This document shows positions 38,601 to 47,753 of a DNA stretch of 64,000 nucleotides, piece after piece. The stretch lies in the NCBI GenBank assembly GCA_000419465.1, contig ATTB01000004.1, forward strand, positions 22,763 through 86,762, written 5' to 3'. Source of the DNA: an alpha proteobacterium SCGC AAA028-C07. GTDB taxonomy: Bacteria; Pseudomonadota; Alphaproteobacteria; Pelagibacterales; Pelagibacteraceae. The first letter of the stretch is position 1, and every line of letters starts with the position of its first letter. The notes beneath the pieces were generated by a model. It did no database searches, was not told where the DNA came from, and was given only the letters and a program-made list of their open reading frames with translations. The translations under genes were made by a program, and so were the position numbers.

Positions 38601-39397
38601 TGTATTTTAGATCTTAGTGATTTTACTATTTTGTTGAGTGTTTTTACAGGGCTCTTCTTAGCCTTTAATGAGTCAGTAATTCCTTTACATAATTGACTAC
38701 CCACCACTAAACCATCGGCCGCTCTTAAAGATTTAATAGTTTTTTCAGTTATACCAAAGCCAATAACGATGTTCTTATTTTTGTTAATTCTTTTTATTTT
38801 AAAGTAATTTTTTAATATTTTTTTTGAGCTTACTTTTAATTTGCCACCTGTCGTTGACAACATAGAGATGTAATAAATCATATCATGCGAGTGTTTTACG
38901 ATTTGCTTCATTCGCTCATCTGATGTTGTTGGAGCTAGTAGTTGGACAAAGTTGATGTGATGTTTTTTACATTTATCTGCAAATTCTTTATTTTCTGGAA
39001 AGGGTAGATCCACCACAATTAGCCCATCCACACCTATGTTTTTACACTTATTTAAGAATTTATTTTCACCATATTGGATGATCTGATTATAGTAACCCAT
39101 CAGAATAGTCGGTTTTGCTGTGATAGTTTTTTTAAAATTTTTAACGATTTCAAATACATCATTTAATTTTATTCCATTTTTTAAAGCACGGTATGAACTG
39201 TTTTGAATTTGTTTGCCATCTGCAACAGATGTGTTGTGCGGCATTCCAATTTCACAAATATCAACATATGGAGAAATTGATTTAAGAATATCTAAAGTCA
39301 TTTTCTTGTTGTTATCGCCTGCAACAATGTAAGTAAGTAGAGCTGGTCTTTTTTCTAATTTACAATTTTCAAATGCGAGTGTGATGTTTTCGTTAAT
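38597..39397 (-). CDS. trpA: Tryptophan synthase alpha chain (divergent)
   Basis: CEIGMPHNTSVADGKQIQ, LMGYYNQIIQYG, GVDGLIVVDLPFPE, LLAPTTSDERMKQI; operon context with trpB and accD. Confidence 0.85.
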   Translation of the reverse strand: MNENITLAFENCKLEKRPALLTYIVAGDNNKKMTLDILKSISPYVDICEIGMPHNTSVADGKQIQNSSYRALKNGIKLNDVFEIVKNFKKTITAKPTILMGYYNQIIQYGENKFLNKCKNIGVDGLIVVDLPFPENKEFADKCKKHHINFVQLLAPTTSDERMKQIVKHSHDMIYYISMLSTTGGKLKVSSKKILKNYFKIKRINKNKNIVIGFGITEKTIKSLRAADGLVVGSQLCKGITDSLKAKKSPVKTLNKIVKSLRSKIQ

Positions 39398-39893
39398 CAT
39401 GATTTTTCCCAAGTCGCTTTAATAAAATTGATTCATCTTTTTTTGCATCACCGCAGGAATTTACAACGATGATTGTGTCTTTACTTAATTTTGGTGCAAG
39501 TTTTATAGCTGTTGCAAATGCATGTGATGGTTCAAGTGATGGTCTAATTTTTTCCATACTTGAAACCAATTTATAAGCAGCCAATGCTTCTTCATCTGAG
39601 GCAGAAGTGTATCTTGCTCTTTTTGCATCTTTTAAAAAGCAATGAAGAGGGGACACACCTGGATAATCTAACCCTGCACTTATGGACTGAGTTTTGCTAA
39701 TTTGTCCTTCTTTATCTTGCACCACATATTGTGCAGCACCATGTAGAATTCCAATTTTAGAATTATTAGTAAGTGGTGCTGCATGCAGTTTACTATTATT
39801 AGGTCCACCAGCTTCAACACCAATAAACTCAACTTGAGATTTATTGTAATCCATAAATGAATTCCAAAACCCAATTGCAGATGATCCTCCACC
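39393..39893 (-). pseudogene. trpB: 5'-truncated tryptophan synthase beta chain (C-terminal ~165 codons only)
   Basis: Reads VGGGSSAIGFWNSFMDYNKS...SISAGLDYPGVSPLHCFLKDAKRARYTSASDEEALAAYKL; N-terminal ~245 residues absent; identical over 95 nt to trpB at the window end. Confidence 0.85.
39799..39893. repeat. 95-bp perfect inverted repeat, left copy (partner 63906-64000)
   Basis: Reverse complement is base-for-base identical to 63906-64000; the repeat runs off the window end. Confidence 0.97.
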
Positions 39894-40989
39894 AACAATC
39901 TTTGATAATTTAAAAATAGGCAATCTAACACTTCCAAATAGAATTATTATGGCTCCGCTTACACGTATGCGAAGCAAACAACCTGGTAATATTCCTTGGG
40001 AATTAAATGCAACATATTATTCTCAAAGATCATCGGCTGGTTTTATTATAACTGAAGCAACACAAATTTCTCAACAAGGTCAGGGTTATCCTGGAACTCC
40101 TGGAATTCACAGCAAAGAACAAGTGCAAGGATGGAAATTAATTACTGACGCTGTGCACAAAAACGGTGGTCATATTTTTTTACAATTATGGCACGTTGGC
40201 AGAATTTCTCATTCATCTCATCAACCAAATAATAGTTTGCCTGTTGCGCCATCAGCTATTGCCGCAAAAAATTCCGGAACATTTACTGCTGATTGGAAAC
40301 CTACTCCTATTTTAACACCAAGAGCATTAGAAGCATTAGAACTTCCTGGCATTATTCAAGATTATGTAAACGCTGCCAAAAATGCAAAAGAAGCCGGTTT
40401 TGATGGCGTTGAAGTTCATATGGCAAATGGATATTTACTCGATGAATTTTTACAAGATGGAAGTAACAAAAGAACAGATGAGTTTGGTGGCTCTATAGAG
40501 AATAGAGTTAAATTTCCGATGCAAGTATTAGATGCTGTCATTGGTGTTTTTGGAAAAGATAGAGTTGGCGTGAGACTCTCTCCCTATGGAACTTTCAATG
40601 ATATGAACGACTCTAATCCTGTAGAATTATTCACTTATGTAATAGATCAATTAAATCAAAGACAAATTGCTTTCTTAGATATGATTGAGCCTAGAGCAAC
40701 ATCAGCTGGGGGTGGCGATGCTGTAGATACAAATGCGCCTTCTACTACAAAATTATTTAGAAAAAAATTTAAAGGAATATTTATTTCTGCTGGAGGTTAC
40801 ACGCCTGAAGATGCAAAAACAGCCGTTGAATCAAATGATATAGATGCTGTGGCATTTGGTAGAATTTTTATTGCAAATCCAGATTTGCCAAAACGCATCA
40901 AAACAAATGCACCTTTAAATCCCTATGACCGTGCAACGTTTTATGGTGGTGATGAAAAAGGTTATACGGATTATCCAGCTTTAAGCTAA
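39892..40989 (+). CDS. Old yellow enzyme / NADH:flavin oxidoreductase, start codon missing at junction
   Basis: In-frame PTIFDNLKIGNLTLPNRIIMAPLTRMRS continues upstream of listed ATG 39949; expected MPTxFD start codon replaced by trpB sequence. Confidence 0.9.
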   Translation, partial: PTIFDNLKIGNLTLPNRIIMAPLTRMRSKQPGNIPWELNATYYSQRSSAGFIITEATQISQQGQGYPGTPGIHSKEQVQGWKLITDAVHKNGGHIFLQLWHVGRISHSSHQPNNSLPVAPSAIAAKNSGTFTADWKPTPILTPRALEALELPGIIQDYVNAAKNAKEAGFDGVEVHMANGYLLDEFLQDGSNKRTDEFGGSIENRVKFPMQVLDAVIGVFGKDRVGVRLSPYGTFNDMNDSNPVELFTYVIDQLNQRQIAFLDMIEPRATSAGGGDAVDTNAPSTTKLFRKKFKGIFISAGGYTPEDAKTAVESNDIDAVAFGRIFIANPDLPKRIKTNAPLNPYDRATFYGGDEKGYTDYPALS

Positions 40990-40992
40990 ATT

Positions 40993-41877
40993 TTAAACAG
41001 GATCAATGTGAGTCATTAGGTTTAAAACCCTAGAGCTGCGCATCACTCTATTTCTTGCTTCTACTGCAATATCATGACCTTCTGCAACTGTTAAAGTTCC
41101 TTTAACTTCAATATGAACATCTGCAATAATACTATCGCCTACTTTTCTTGTTCTTAAATCATGAATATTAACAACACCTGGAGTTTCTAATATTATTTTT
41201 TTAATTTTTTCAACTTCATCAATATCTGCAGCTTTATCTGTTAGGGCATGAATTGCTTCATGACTAAAAGTCCATCCCATTTTTAAAATCATAACACCAA
41301 CAATGATTGCAGCGATTAAATCAAAGCTATGATAACCCAGAAGATTAAAAATAATTCCAATTGCAACAATTAAAGACGATGCTGCATCAGAACGTGCGTG
41401 CCAAGCATTAGCCATTAGCAGACTTGATTTAGCTCTTTTTGCAATATTTAAAAGATAACGAAATAATAATTCTTTAACTACTAAACAAATAATTGATGCA
41501 TATAAAGCTGTAACATGTACTGCCGCTATTTGATCAGAGTTTTCGAGTTTCTTACCTGCGCTCCAAATCATGGCACATCCAACAAAAAATAAAAGAACTC
41601 CTAAGAATAAGCCTACGGCATTTTCATATCTATGATGACCATAATTATGATCATCATCCGGTGGATTTAAAGATTTCTTACTTGTAATTAAAACTATTAA
41701 GTCGGAGAGCATGTCAGCTAAGGTATGAAAACCATCTGCTATCAGTCCTGATGATTTAGAAAAAAATCCAACAACTATCTGAAAAATAACTAGAAAAAAA
41801 TTAACAACTACGCTTGTCCATGTGCTCTTGTTCGCAATTTTTCTTTTTCTAACATAATTGGATAAAGAATCTGACAT
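40993..41877 (-). CDS. Cation diffusion facilitator family transporter
   Basis: SGLIADGFHTLADMLSDLIVL, DDDHNYGHHRYENA, NAWHARSDAASSLIVAIG. Confidence 0.93.
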   Translation of the reverse strand: MSDSLSNYVRKRKIANKSTWTSVVVNFFLVIFQIVVGFFSKSSGLIADGFHTLADMLSDLIVLITSKKSLNPPDDDHNYGHHRYENAVGLFLGVLLFFVGCAMIWSAGKKLENSDQIAAVHVTALYASIICLVVKELLFRYLLNIAKRAKSSLLMANAWHARSDAASSLIVAIGIIFNLLGYHSFDLIAAIIVGVMILKMGWTFSHEAIHALTDKAADIDEVEKIKKIILETPGVVNIHDLRTRKVGDSIIADVHIEVKGTLTVAEGHDIAVEARNRVMRSSRVLNLMTHIDPV

Positions 41878-41974
41878 GTGTTCTGGTGTATAAAATATAG
41901 AATGTGAATAAGCTATTTTATTTATTTGATTAAATAAAGTTTACCTATATGGTCTTTTTTTTATTAATATTTAA

Positions 41975-42397
41975 ATGCCAACAATACTTGATTACCTTCT
42001 ATTAACAGTTATCACGATATTTCCAGTTTTAAGTCTTGGAATAATGTTATTTTTTTCTTTTGTAATCGCACCAACTGTTCATAAATTCTTACCTACTGCA
42101 CAGTCAGGTCCATATATTAGAAGATTGTTCCCTATTTATTATATTATTAATGCAGCTCTTGCTTTGGGTTCTTTAATCGCAATTGCTTCTCTTGGAGTGT
42201 TTAATGCAATTTTTTACGCAAATGTAATTATCTTTGTTTTATTTACGCTTTGTTATTTTTATTTAATGCCAACAATCAATAAACAAAAAGCAAAAGATAA
42301 TCGCACATTTAAAATCTTACACGGTAGTTCTATTGTGATAAATTTCATTCAGATAATTCTACTAATATTAATTACTGTAGTACTATTAGATTTTTGA
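41975..42397 (+). CDS. DUF4149-like membrane protein
   Basis: 140 aa, four TM; SLGIMLFFSFVIAPTVHKFLP. Confidence 0.65.
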   Translation: MPTILDYLLLTVITIFPVLSLGIMLFFSFVIAPTVHKFLPTAQSGPYIRRLFPIYYIINAALALGSLIAIASLGVFNAIFYANVIIFVLFTLCYFYLMPTINKQKAKDNRTFKILHGSSIVINFIQIILLILITVVLLDF

Positions 42398-42404
42398 GAT
42401 CCTT

Positions 42405-43847
42405 TTACTTAGCCCGTCTGTAAATAATATCAAACACCATCGGTGAAAAAGTTGCAAATAAGAAAGACCAGAATAACAACGAATTAGTAAAAATTTCATT
42501 AAAAATACTTTTATTAAAAATAACTCCAATTAATAAGGATTTAGAAAAATCTGTGCTTGGAAAAAATAATAATCCTAAAAAAAGTCCAATCATTATTAAA
42601 ACTAGAGATTTTAAAGGATAAATTTTCTTTTGGTATAAACCTTTAAATATTACATAAACACAAGCGCAACAAAGAAGATCTGCTAATAAAAATAAATAAA
42701 GAACACTAAATTGATAAAGAGCAATAATTAAACAAATAATTGATAATAAAATTAAAATAATATTTGAAAGACTTTTATCTTTTAAATATTTAAAATTAAA
42801 AAAATCTTTGCTGTGAACAATTATAAGGCTTGATATTGAATTTAATAAAGTATCAACAGTACTAATAGTCAAGCACAGAGAAAAAATAAGAATAATTAAT
42901 GAAATGAAAATATCATTTTTATTTAAAATAATAGAAAAGAAAGCAAGATCTTCATTAAATTTTATTCCATTTAATTTAGAAATGCTTCCAGTCAGTCCCA
43001 TCAAAAAAACAATAAAAAAAATAACAAAAAACGAAATAAGCAAACTTTTGACTAAAATCTTGTCATTCTTAGCAGCATAAACCCTTTGCCAATTTCCTTG
43101 ATGAAATAAATTAGTTGCGGCAACTGCTATAAAAAACACAAAGCCAAATTGAAAAGATGATATTAAAGATTTACTATCAAATTTAATAAAGCCTTCCTGA
43201 AAAATATTAAGATTTAAATTGTTATTATTGTGTAAAAATAGTGAAAAAATTAAGTAAAAAAATAATAATATGATAACAACAAATTGAATGCCATCACTTC
43301 TAATAGTTGCTTTTAATCCGCCAAAGAGTACGTAAGTTAATGTAAAAAATAAAATAATAGATGCTGAAATCCAGATATTAAGTCCTGAGATATAATAAAT
43401 AAGCTTAGAAATTGCAGTCACTTCTGCACACAGAAATATAAATAAATAAAAGATCATTAAGGAAAAAATTAATTTGAATAAATTCTTTCCAAACTTCTTT
43501 AATACTAATTCGGTTAGTGATTTTCCTTTAGGTAATAATACTCTTATTTTTTTTCCAAAAAATATTAGCAAAATCATTGGAAAAGCAGTCCCAAGAGCAT
43601 AGCCAATAACAGACCCAAAACCACCCCATGTTGCGGCCGTTGGTGGTCCAAATAATATCCATGCGCCAAGTGATGATGCGATTAGAGTAGCGCTTAAACT
43701 AAATACGCCTTCATTACGATCTGAAACTAAATAAGTATTTAAGCTAACTTTCTTTCTAGAATAAAATATTCCAATAAATAGAAATAATGTTGAAATAAAA
43801 ACTACAACAACAAAAGCAAGATTTAAACTTAAGAAACTATCTATCAT
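42405..43847 (-). CDS. thiV: Sodium:solute symporter family transporter, ThiV-like (TPP-riboswitch controlled)
   Basis: 480 aa SSS-family protein (SLGAWILFGPPTAATWGGFGSVIGYALG; ATNLFHQGNWQRVYAAK) directly downstream of a TPP riboswitch. Confidence 0.8.
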   Translation of the reverse strand: MIDSFLSLNLAFVVVVFISTLFLFIGIFYSRKKVSLNTYLVSDRNEGVFSLSATLIASSLGAWILFGPPTAATWGGFGSVIGYALGTAFPMILLIFFGKKIRVLLPKGKSLTELVLKKFGKNLFKLIFSLMIFYLFIFLCAEVTAISKLIYYISGLNIWISASIILFFTLTYVLFGGLKATIRSDGIQFVVIILLFFYLIFSLFLHNNNNLNLNIFQEGFIKFDSKSLISSFQFGFVFFIAVAATNLFHQGNWQRVYAAKNDKILVKSLLISFFVIFFIVFLMGLTGSISKLNGIKFNEDLAFFSIILNKNDIFISLIILIFSLCLTISTVDTLLNSISSLIIVHSKDFFNFKYLKDKSLSNIILILLSIICLIIALYQFSVLYLFLLADLLCCACVYVIFKGLYQKKIYPLKSLVLIMIGLFLGLLFFPSTDFSKSLLIGVIFNKSIFNEIFTNSLLFWSFLFATFSPMVFDIIYRRAK

Positions 43848-43920
43848 TTTTCCCTAATTGAATTACCAATCCAGGTTAAAGGGTCTAATCTCAGCCTCTT
43901 TCGAAGCACCCCTAAAACTT
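43848..43920 (-). promoter_or_regulatory. TPP riboswitch (THI element)
   Basis: Minus strand: TTAGGGGTGCTTCGAAAGAGGCTGAGATTAGACCCTTTAACCTGGATTGGTAATTC matches GGGGUGC..GGCUGAGA..ACCCUU..AACCUGA.CUGG.UAAU core. Confidence 0.93.
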
Positions 43921-43940
43921 AGTCGAAGAAATACTAAATC

Positions 43941-43971
43941 AGTATTTAGAGACTTACAATCTCTAAATACT
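43941..43971 (-). terminator. Hairpin downstream of porin-like gene
   Basis: Perfect 12-bp stem AGTATTTAGAGA/TCTCTAAATACT, 7-nt loop. Confidence 0.6.
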
Positions 43972-43993
43972 AACTAGTAATAATATTATTTAA

Positions 43994-44740
43994 TTAAAAT
44001 GACTTAGATGCGCCAACTACAAAGAACTCTTCATCTTTCCAATTAGAATTCCATGTTTGTCTACTTCTATCTTGCTTAATGTAATCTGCTATTAAGTTTA
44101 ATCCCATGAACTCTTTAGATAAACCTAACTTATAAAATGACAAATTATCGTCCCAATCTCCATAAGAAACGTTTAATGATGCTGGACCGAAATTATGTGA
44201 CAAACCTATTTCATAATATTGATCGCCTGTTAAACCGCTAGGATTTGCATCTGCTCCGGGTCTAAATCCATCTGTGTCGTCTTGTTCATAAGAAATACTT
44301 AAAGATGTACTTTTTGTAGCAGCAAGAACAGCCTTTGCATAAAATTGCCCAACATCCAGGTTTAAATTTGACTCAGCCTGAGGGTATGTAAACCAACTGT
44401 AACCAATATCAAAAGTTAGTTTATCAAAAGTTTTTCTAAGACCAATATTATAATCTAATTCATAATCATAACCTCCGCCGCTTGCAACCGGTTTATCAGG
44501 TGTCGCATAAAAAAGTCCTGCTCCTAGGATTAATTGAACATTGGTATTTGAAGCAAACTCTCCAGTTAATGTAGCTGTAGGTTTGTCTCTATTGTTATCA
44601 AGTCCTTTAGATATATACTGAGAAGCCACACCAACAGTTCCTGTTATAACGCCCGCGTTTCCAACTTTAGTTTGCGCATTTGATGCATTAGACAATAAAG
44701 CTATAGAAGCGATACTTGAAATTGCTATTTTTTTAATCAT
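43994..44740 (-). CDS. TorF-family putative outer-membrane porin
   Basis: Signal peptide; ITGTVGVASQYISKGLDNNRDKPT; alternating beta-strand pattern, C-terminal F. Confidence 0.8.
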   Translation of the reverse strand: MIKKIAISSIASIALLSNASNAQTKVGNAGVITGTVGVASQYISKGLDNNRDKPTATLTGEFASNTNVQLILGAGLFYATPDKPVASGGGYDYELDYNIGLRKTFDKLTFDIGYSWFTYPQAESNLNLDVGQFYAKAVLAATKSTSLSISYEQDDTDGFRPGADANPSGLTGDQYYEIGLSHNFGPASLNVSYGDWDDNLSFYKLGLSKEFMGLNLIADYIKQDRSRQTWNSNWKDEEFFVVGASKSF

Positions 44741-44905
44741 ATTTTTTTAAGTTTTATTTTTTATTTATATGTAACTAATTTTTGTTTAAAATCAAAATGA
44801 TAATTATAAATATCTGTTATGTGTTGCTTGCATGCAACAGTATAAAAAATTATATAAGTATATTTTATAAAATGACATTCGAATATGCTTAAAACGCATA
44901 ACTAT

Positions 44906-45364
44906 TTAGACGTAGTTAAGCGGCAGACTTGAAGTTTGTTTTATCTCTTCCATAGAGAAAGAAGTCGCAACTGAAAAGATATCTATTTGATCAGTAAGCT
45001 TAGTATAGAATTTATTGTATTCTTCCATGGTTGGGACGAGCACTTTTAATAAGTAATCAATGCTTCCACTTAATCTATAAAACTCAACAACTTCCGGCAT
45101 AGAGCTTATAATGTTTATGAACTTCTTGGCCCATTCCATATTGTGTTGATTGGTTCTAACTGAAACAAAAGCTACAGTTTTAAGATTAAGCTTATTACGA
45201 TCTGCCACCGCAACCTTCTTCTTTATATATCCTTCTTTATATAACTTATTAATTCTAGCCCAACATGGAGTGGCTGAAAGGTTCACTTTCTTGGATAATT
45301 CAGCAATTGGAATATCCGCATTCTCTTGGAGTTGGGATAATATTTTTTTATCTATCTCATTCAT
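44906..45364 (-). CDS. Lrp/AsnC-family transcriptional regulator
   Basis: EIDKKILSQLQENADIPIAELSKKVNLSATPCWARINKLYKEGYI. Confidence 0.93.
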   Translation of the reverse strand: MNEIDKKILSQLQENADIPIAELSKKVNLSATPCWARINKLYKEGYIKKKVAVADRNKLNLKTVAFVSVRTNQHNMEWAKKFINIISSMPEVVEFYRLSGSIDYLLKVLVPTMEEYNKFYTKLTDQIDIFSVATSFSMEEIKQTSSLPLNYV

Positions 45365-45524
45365 ATGATTTTATTCTGATATAATTAGCATATTTAAAAT
45401 AAAATACTAGTTTTACTCTCTTAAAAGCTAATTTTTAACTTATTTTTCTGCATATATTGAATTAAACAGAAATAAATACTAAATCAGCTTCACATTAAAA
45501 AATTAATGCAAAAGGAAATATAAA

Positions 45525-46442
45525 ATGAAACTAATTAAAAAAGTTGTTCTACTTTGGGCTTTGTTATTTACAGCTCCAGTAGTTGCGGCTCCAAGCGATT
45601 TTTTAGTAACTACGGATTGGTTAGAAAAAAATCTTAACAACCCTAAACTTCGATTAATTGAAGTAAGTGTTGATACTGGAGTATACGAAAGAGGTCATAT
45701 TCAAGGTGCAGTAAATTTTAAATGGCACACTGATTTAGTAGATCCTGTAAAAAGAGATATCACTAGCAAAGAAAATTTTGAAAAATTACTTCGTCAGGCA
45801 GGCGTTAACAATGACAGCACAATTGTAATCTATGGAGATAGCAATAACTGGTTTGCTGCATGGGGCGCTTGGGTATTTGATGTTTACGGAGTAAAAAATG
45901 TTAAGTTACTTGATGGCGGCAGAAAGAAATGGGAAGCAGAAAAGAGACCTTTAACTCCACTTGCAACTAAAGTTGCTGCTGGAAATATCAAAGTATCTGA
46001 TGCTAACAATGCTTTACGCGCAAGATTAATTGATGTTGTTGCCGTTGCTAATAAAAAATCTGATACAGCATTAGTAGACATTAGATCACCAGATGAGTTT
46101 ACTGGAAAGATTTTTGCTCCAGCTGGTGTTCAAGAGACTGCGATTAGAGCTGGCCATATTCCAGGTGCAGTTAATGTTCCTTGGGGACAAGCTGTTGCTG
46201 AAGATGGTACGTTTAAATCTCCAGAAGAACTTAAAAAAGTTTACGCTGCAGTTGGTATTGATGGAAAAAAACCAATCATAACATATTGCAGAATTGGAGA
46301 GCGTTCTAGTCATACTTGGTTCGCGCTAAGCAAAATCCTAGGTTACAATGTTAGAAATTACGATGGTTCATGGACAGAATATGGAAATTCTGTTGGTAAC
46401 CCTGTAATTAATACAGCTGGAACTGTTTGGGGTGGAAAATAA
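45525..46442 (+). CDS. Exported rhodanese (thiosulfate/3-mercaptopyruvate sulfurtransferase-like)
   Basis: Signal peptide; two rhodanese domains; active-site loop ITYCRIGERSSHTWF. Confidence 0.93.
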   Translation: MKLIKKVVLLWALLFTAPVVAAPSDFLVTTDWLEKNLNNPKLRLIEVSVDTGVYERGHIQGAVNFKWHTDLVDPVKRDITSKENFEKLLRQAGVNNDSTIVIYGDSNNWFAAWGAWVFDVYGVKNVKLLDGGRKKWEAEKRPLTPLATKVAAGNIKVSDANNALRARLIDVVAVANKKSDTALVDIRSPDEFTGKIFAPAGVQETAIRAGHIPGAVNVPWGQAVAEDGTFKSPEELKKVYAAVGIDGKKPIITYCRIGERSSHTWFALSKILGYNVRNYDGSWTEYGNSVGNPVINTAGTVWGGK

Positions 46443-46509
46443 TAACTAATTAGCGAATTAAATCGCTACTTGTTATCTTTCTAGAATTTAGTAAATCTTT
46501 TCTATTATA

Positions 46510-46543
46510 AAATAGCGGTACACGTAGTACCGCTATTTTTTTT
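46510..46543 (+). terminator. Rho-independent terminator just upstream of yeeE/yedE
   Basis: AAATAGCGGTAC-ACGTA-GTACCGCTATTT perfect 12-bp stem followed by T-tract. Confidence 0.85.
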
Positions 46544-46558
46544 ATTTTAGGAGTTAAA

Positions 46559-47743
46559 ATGGCAAAAGTAAATTATCAGATTAATAGTAGTATTCCTGCT
46601 TTTAAAAATTTTTTAGGAATAGTTGTAATTCTTATTATTGCCTTCATTTTAAATTCTCAAATTGAAAATTTACAAGGCGGCACTGCCCTCTCTTTATCTT
46701 TGTGGCTTGGAATTTCCTTTGGTGCAGTTTTGCAAAGAAGTAGATTTTGTTTTTATTGTTTAAGTAGAGATTTTATTGAAATAAAAAACGCTAAAGGATT
46801 ATTTGGAATTATCGTAGCTCTTATTATTGGAACACTAGGTTATCATTTAATATTTGGTGCTTTCCTTATAGATCCAATAGCGCCTCGTCTTCCACCAAAT
46901 GCTCATATCGCTCCTGTTAGTTGGGTTTTAGTATTAGGCTCTTTTAGCTTTGGTCTTGGAATGGCAATTGCTGGATCATGTATTAGCGCTCAACTTTATA
47001 GACTTGGCGAAGGTCTTTTGTCTGCATTAATTGCATTTATTGGAATTATACTTGGGTTCGTTTTAGCTTTTTTAAGTTGGAACTTTCTTTATCTTGAGGC
47101 TATTCAGCAAGCGCCACTTATTTGGTTTCCTCATTATCTTGGATACAAAGGATCAATCGTTTTACAAATTACGTTATTAATTTTTTTAGCTTTATTACTT
47201 TTAAAATTTCATAAAAAACAAAAAGAAATAAACAAAACTCAAAAATGGTGGCAAATAAAATGGCCAACTTATGTTGGTGGAATTTTAGTTGCCCTAATTG
47301 CAACTGTTGCATTCTTAAGAGTATCTCCTCTAGGTGTAACAGCTGAGATTGGAAGTATCGCAAGAACAAGTGCTGGTTATTTTAATATTTTACCAGCGCG
47401 TCTTGAAGGCTTAGATACTTTAAGAGGATGCTTAACAATTGTTAAAGAAACATTCTGGTCTAATAACGGCTTATTTATTTTTGGTTTACTGCTTGGGTCT
47501 TTCGCTCTTGCAACCTTCTCTGGTGATTTTAAAATTCAAATTCCTAAAATTAAAGAAAGTGTACGATCGTTTGTTGGTGGTATATTAATGGGATTTGGTT
47601 CTATGATTGCGCTTGGTTGTACAGTTGGAACTTTATTATCAGGTATTATGGCAGCATCATTATCTGGTTGGATATTTTTAATTTTTTGTGGAGCTGGTTT
47701 ATATTTAGGCTGGTTCCTTAGAAAAAAATATAAACTTAATTAA
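46559..47743 (+). CDS. YeeE/YedE-family (TsuA-like) sulfur-compound transporter
   Basis: RSRFCFYCLSRDF, AIAGSCISAQLYRLGEG, IALGCTVGTLLSGIMAASLSGW. Confidence 0.9.
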   Translation: MAKVNYQINSSIPAFKNFLGIVVILIIAFILNSQIENLQGGTALSLSLWLGISFGAVLQRSRFCFYCLSRDFIEIKNAKGLFGIIVALIIGTLGYHLIFGAFLIDPIAPRLPPNAHIAPVSWVLVLGSFSFGLGMAIAGSCISAQLYRLGEGLLSALIAFIGIILGFVLAFLSWNFLYLEAIQQAPLIWFPHYLGYKGSIVLQITLLIFLALLLLKFHKKQKEINKTQKWWQIKWPTYVGGILVALIATVAFLRVSPLGVTAEIGSIARTSAGYFNILPARLEGLDTLRGCLTIVKETFWSNNGLFIFGLLLGSFALATFSGDFKIQIPKIKESVRSFVGGILMGFGSMIALGCTVGTLLSGIMAASLSGWIFLIFCGAGLYLGWFLRKKYKLN

Positions 47744-47753
47744 AAAAACTTTA

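Noticed and set aside
39680-39937. 85 aa minus-strand ORF
   Set aside because: Alternative frame within the trpB fragment and junction; the correct frame gives recognisable TrpB sequence.
39892-40989. Old yellow enzyme as simply an N-terminally short protein starting at 39949
   Set aside because: The frame remains open upstream and encodes the conserved PTIFDNLKIGNLTLPNRII segment, so the short start call hides a junction truncation.
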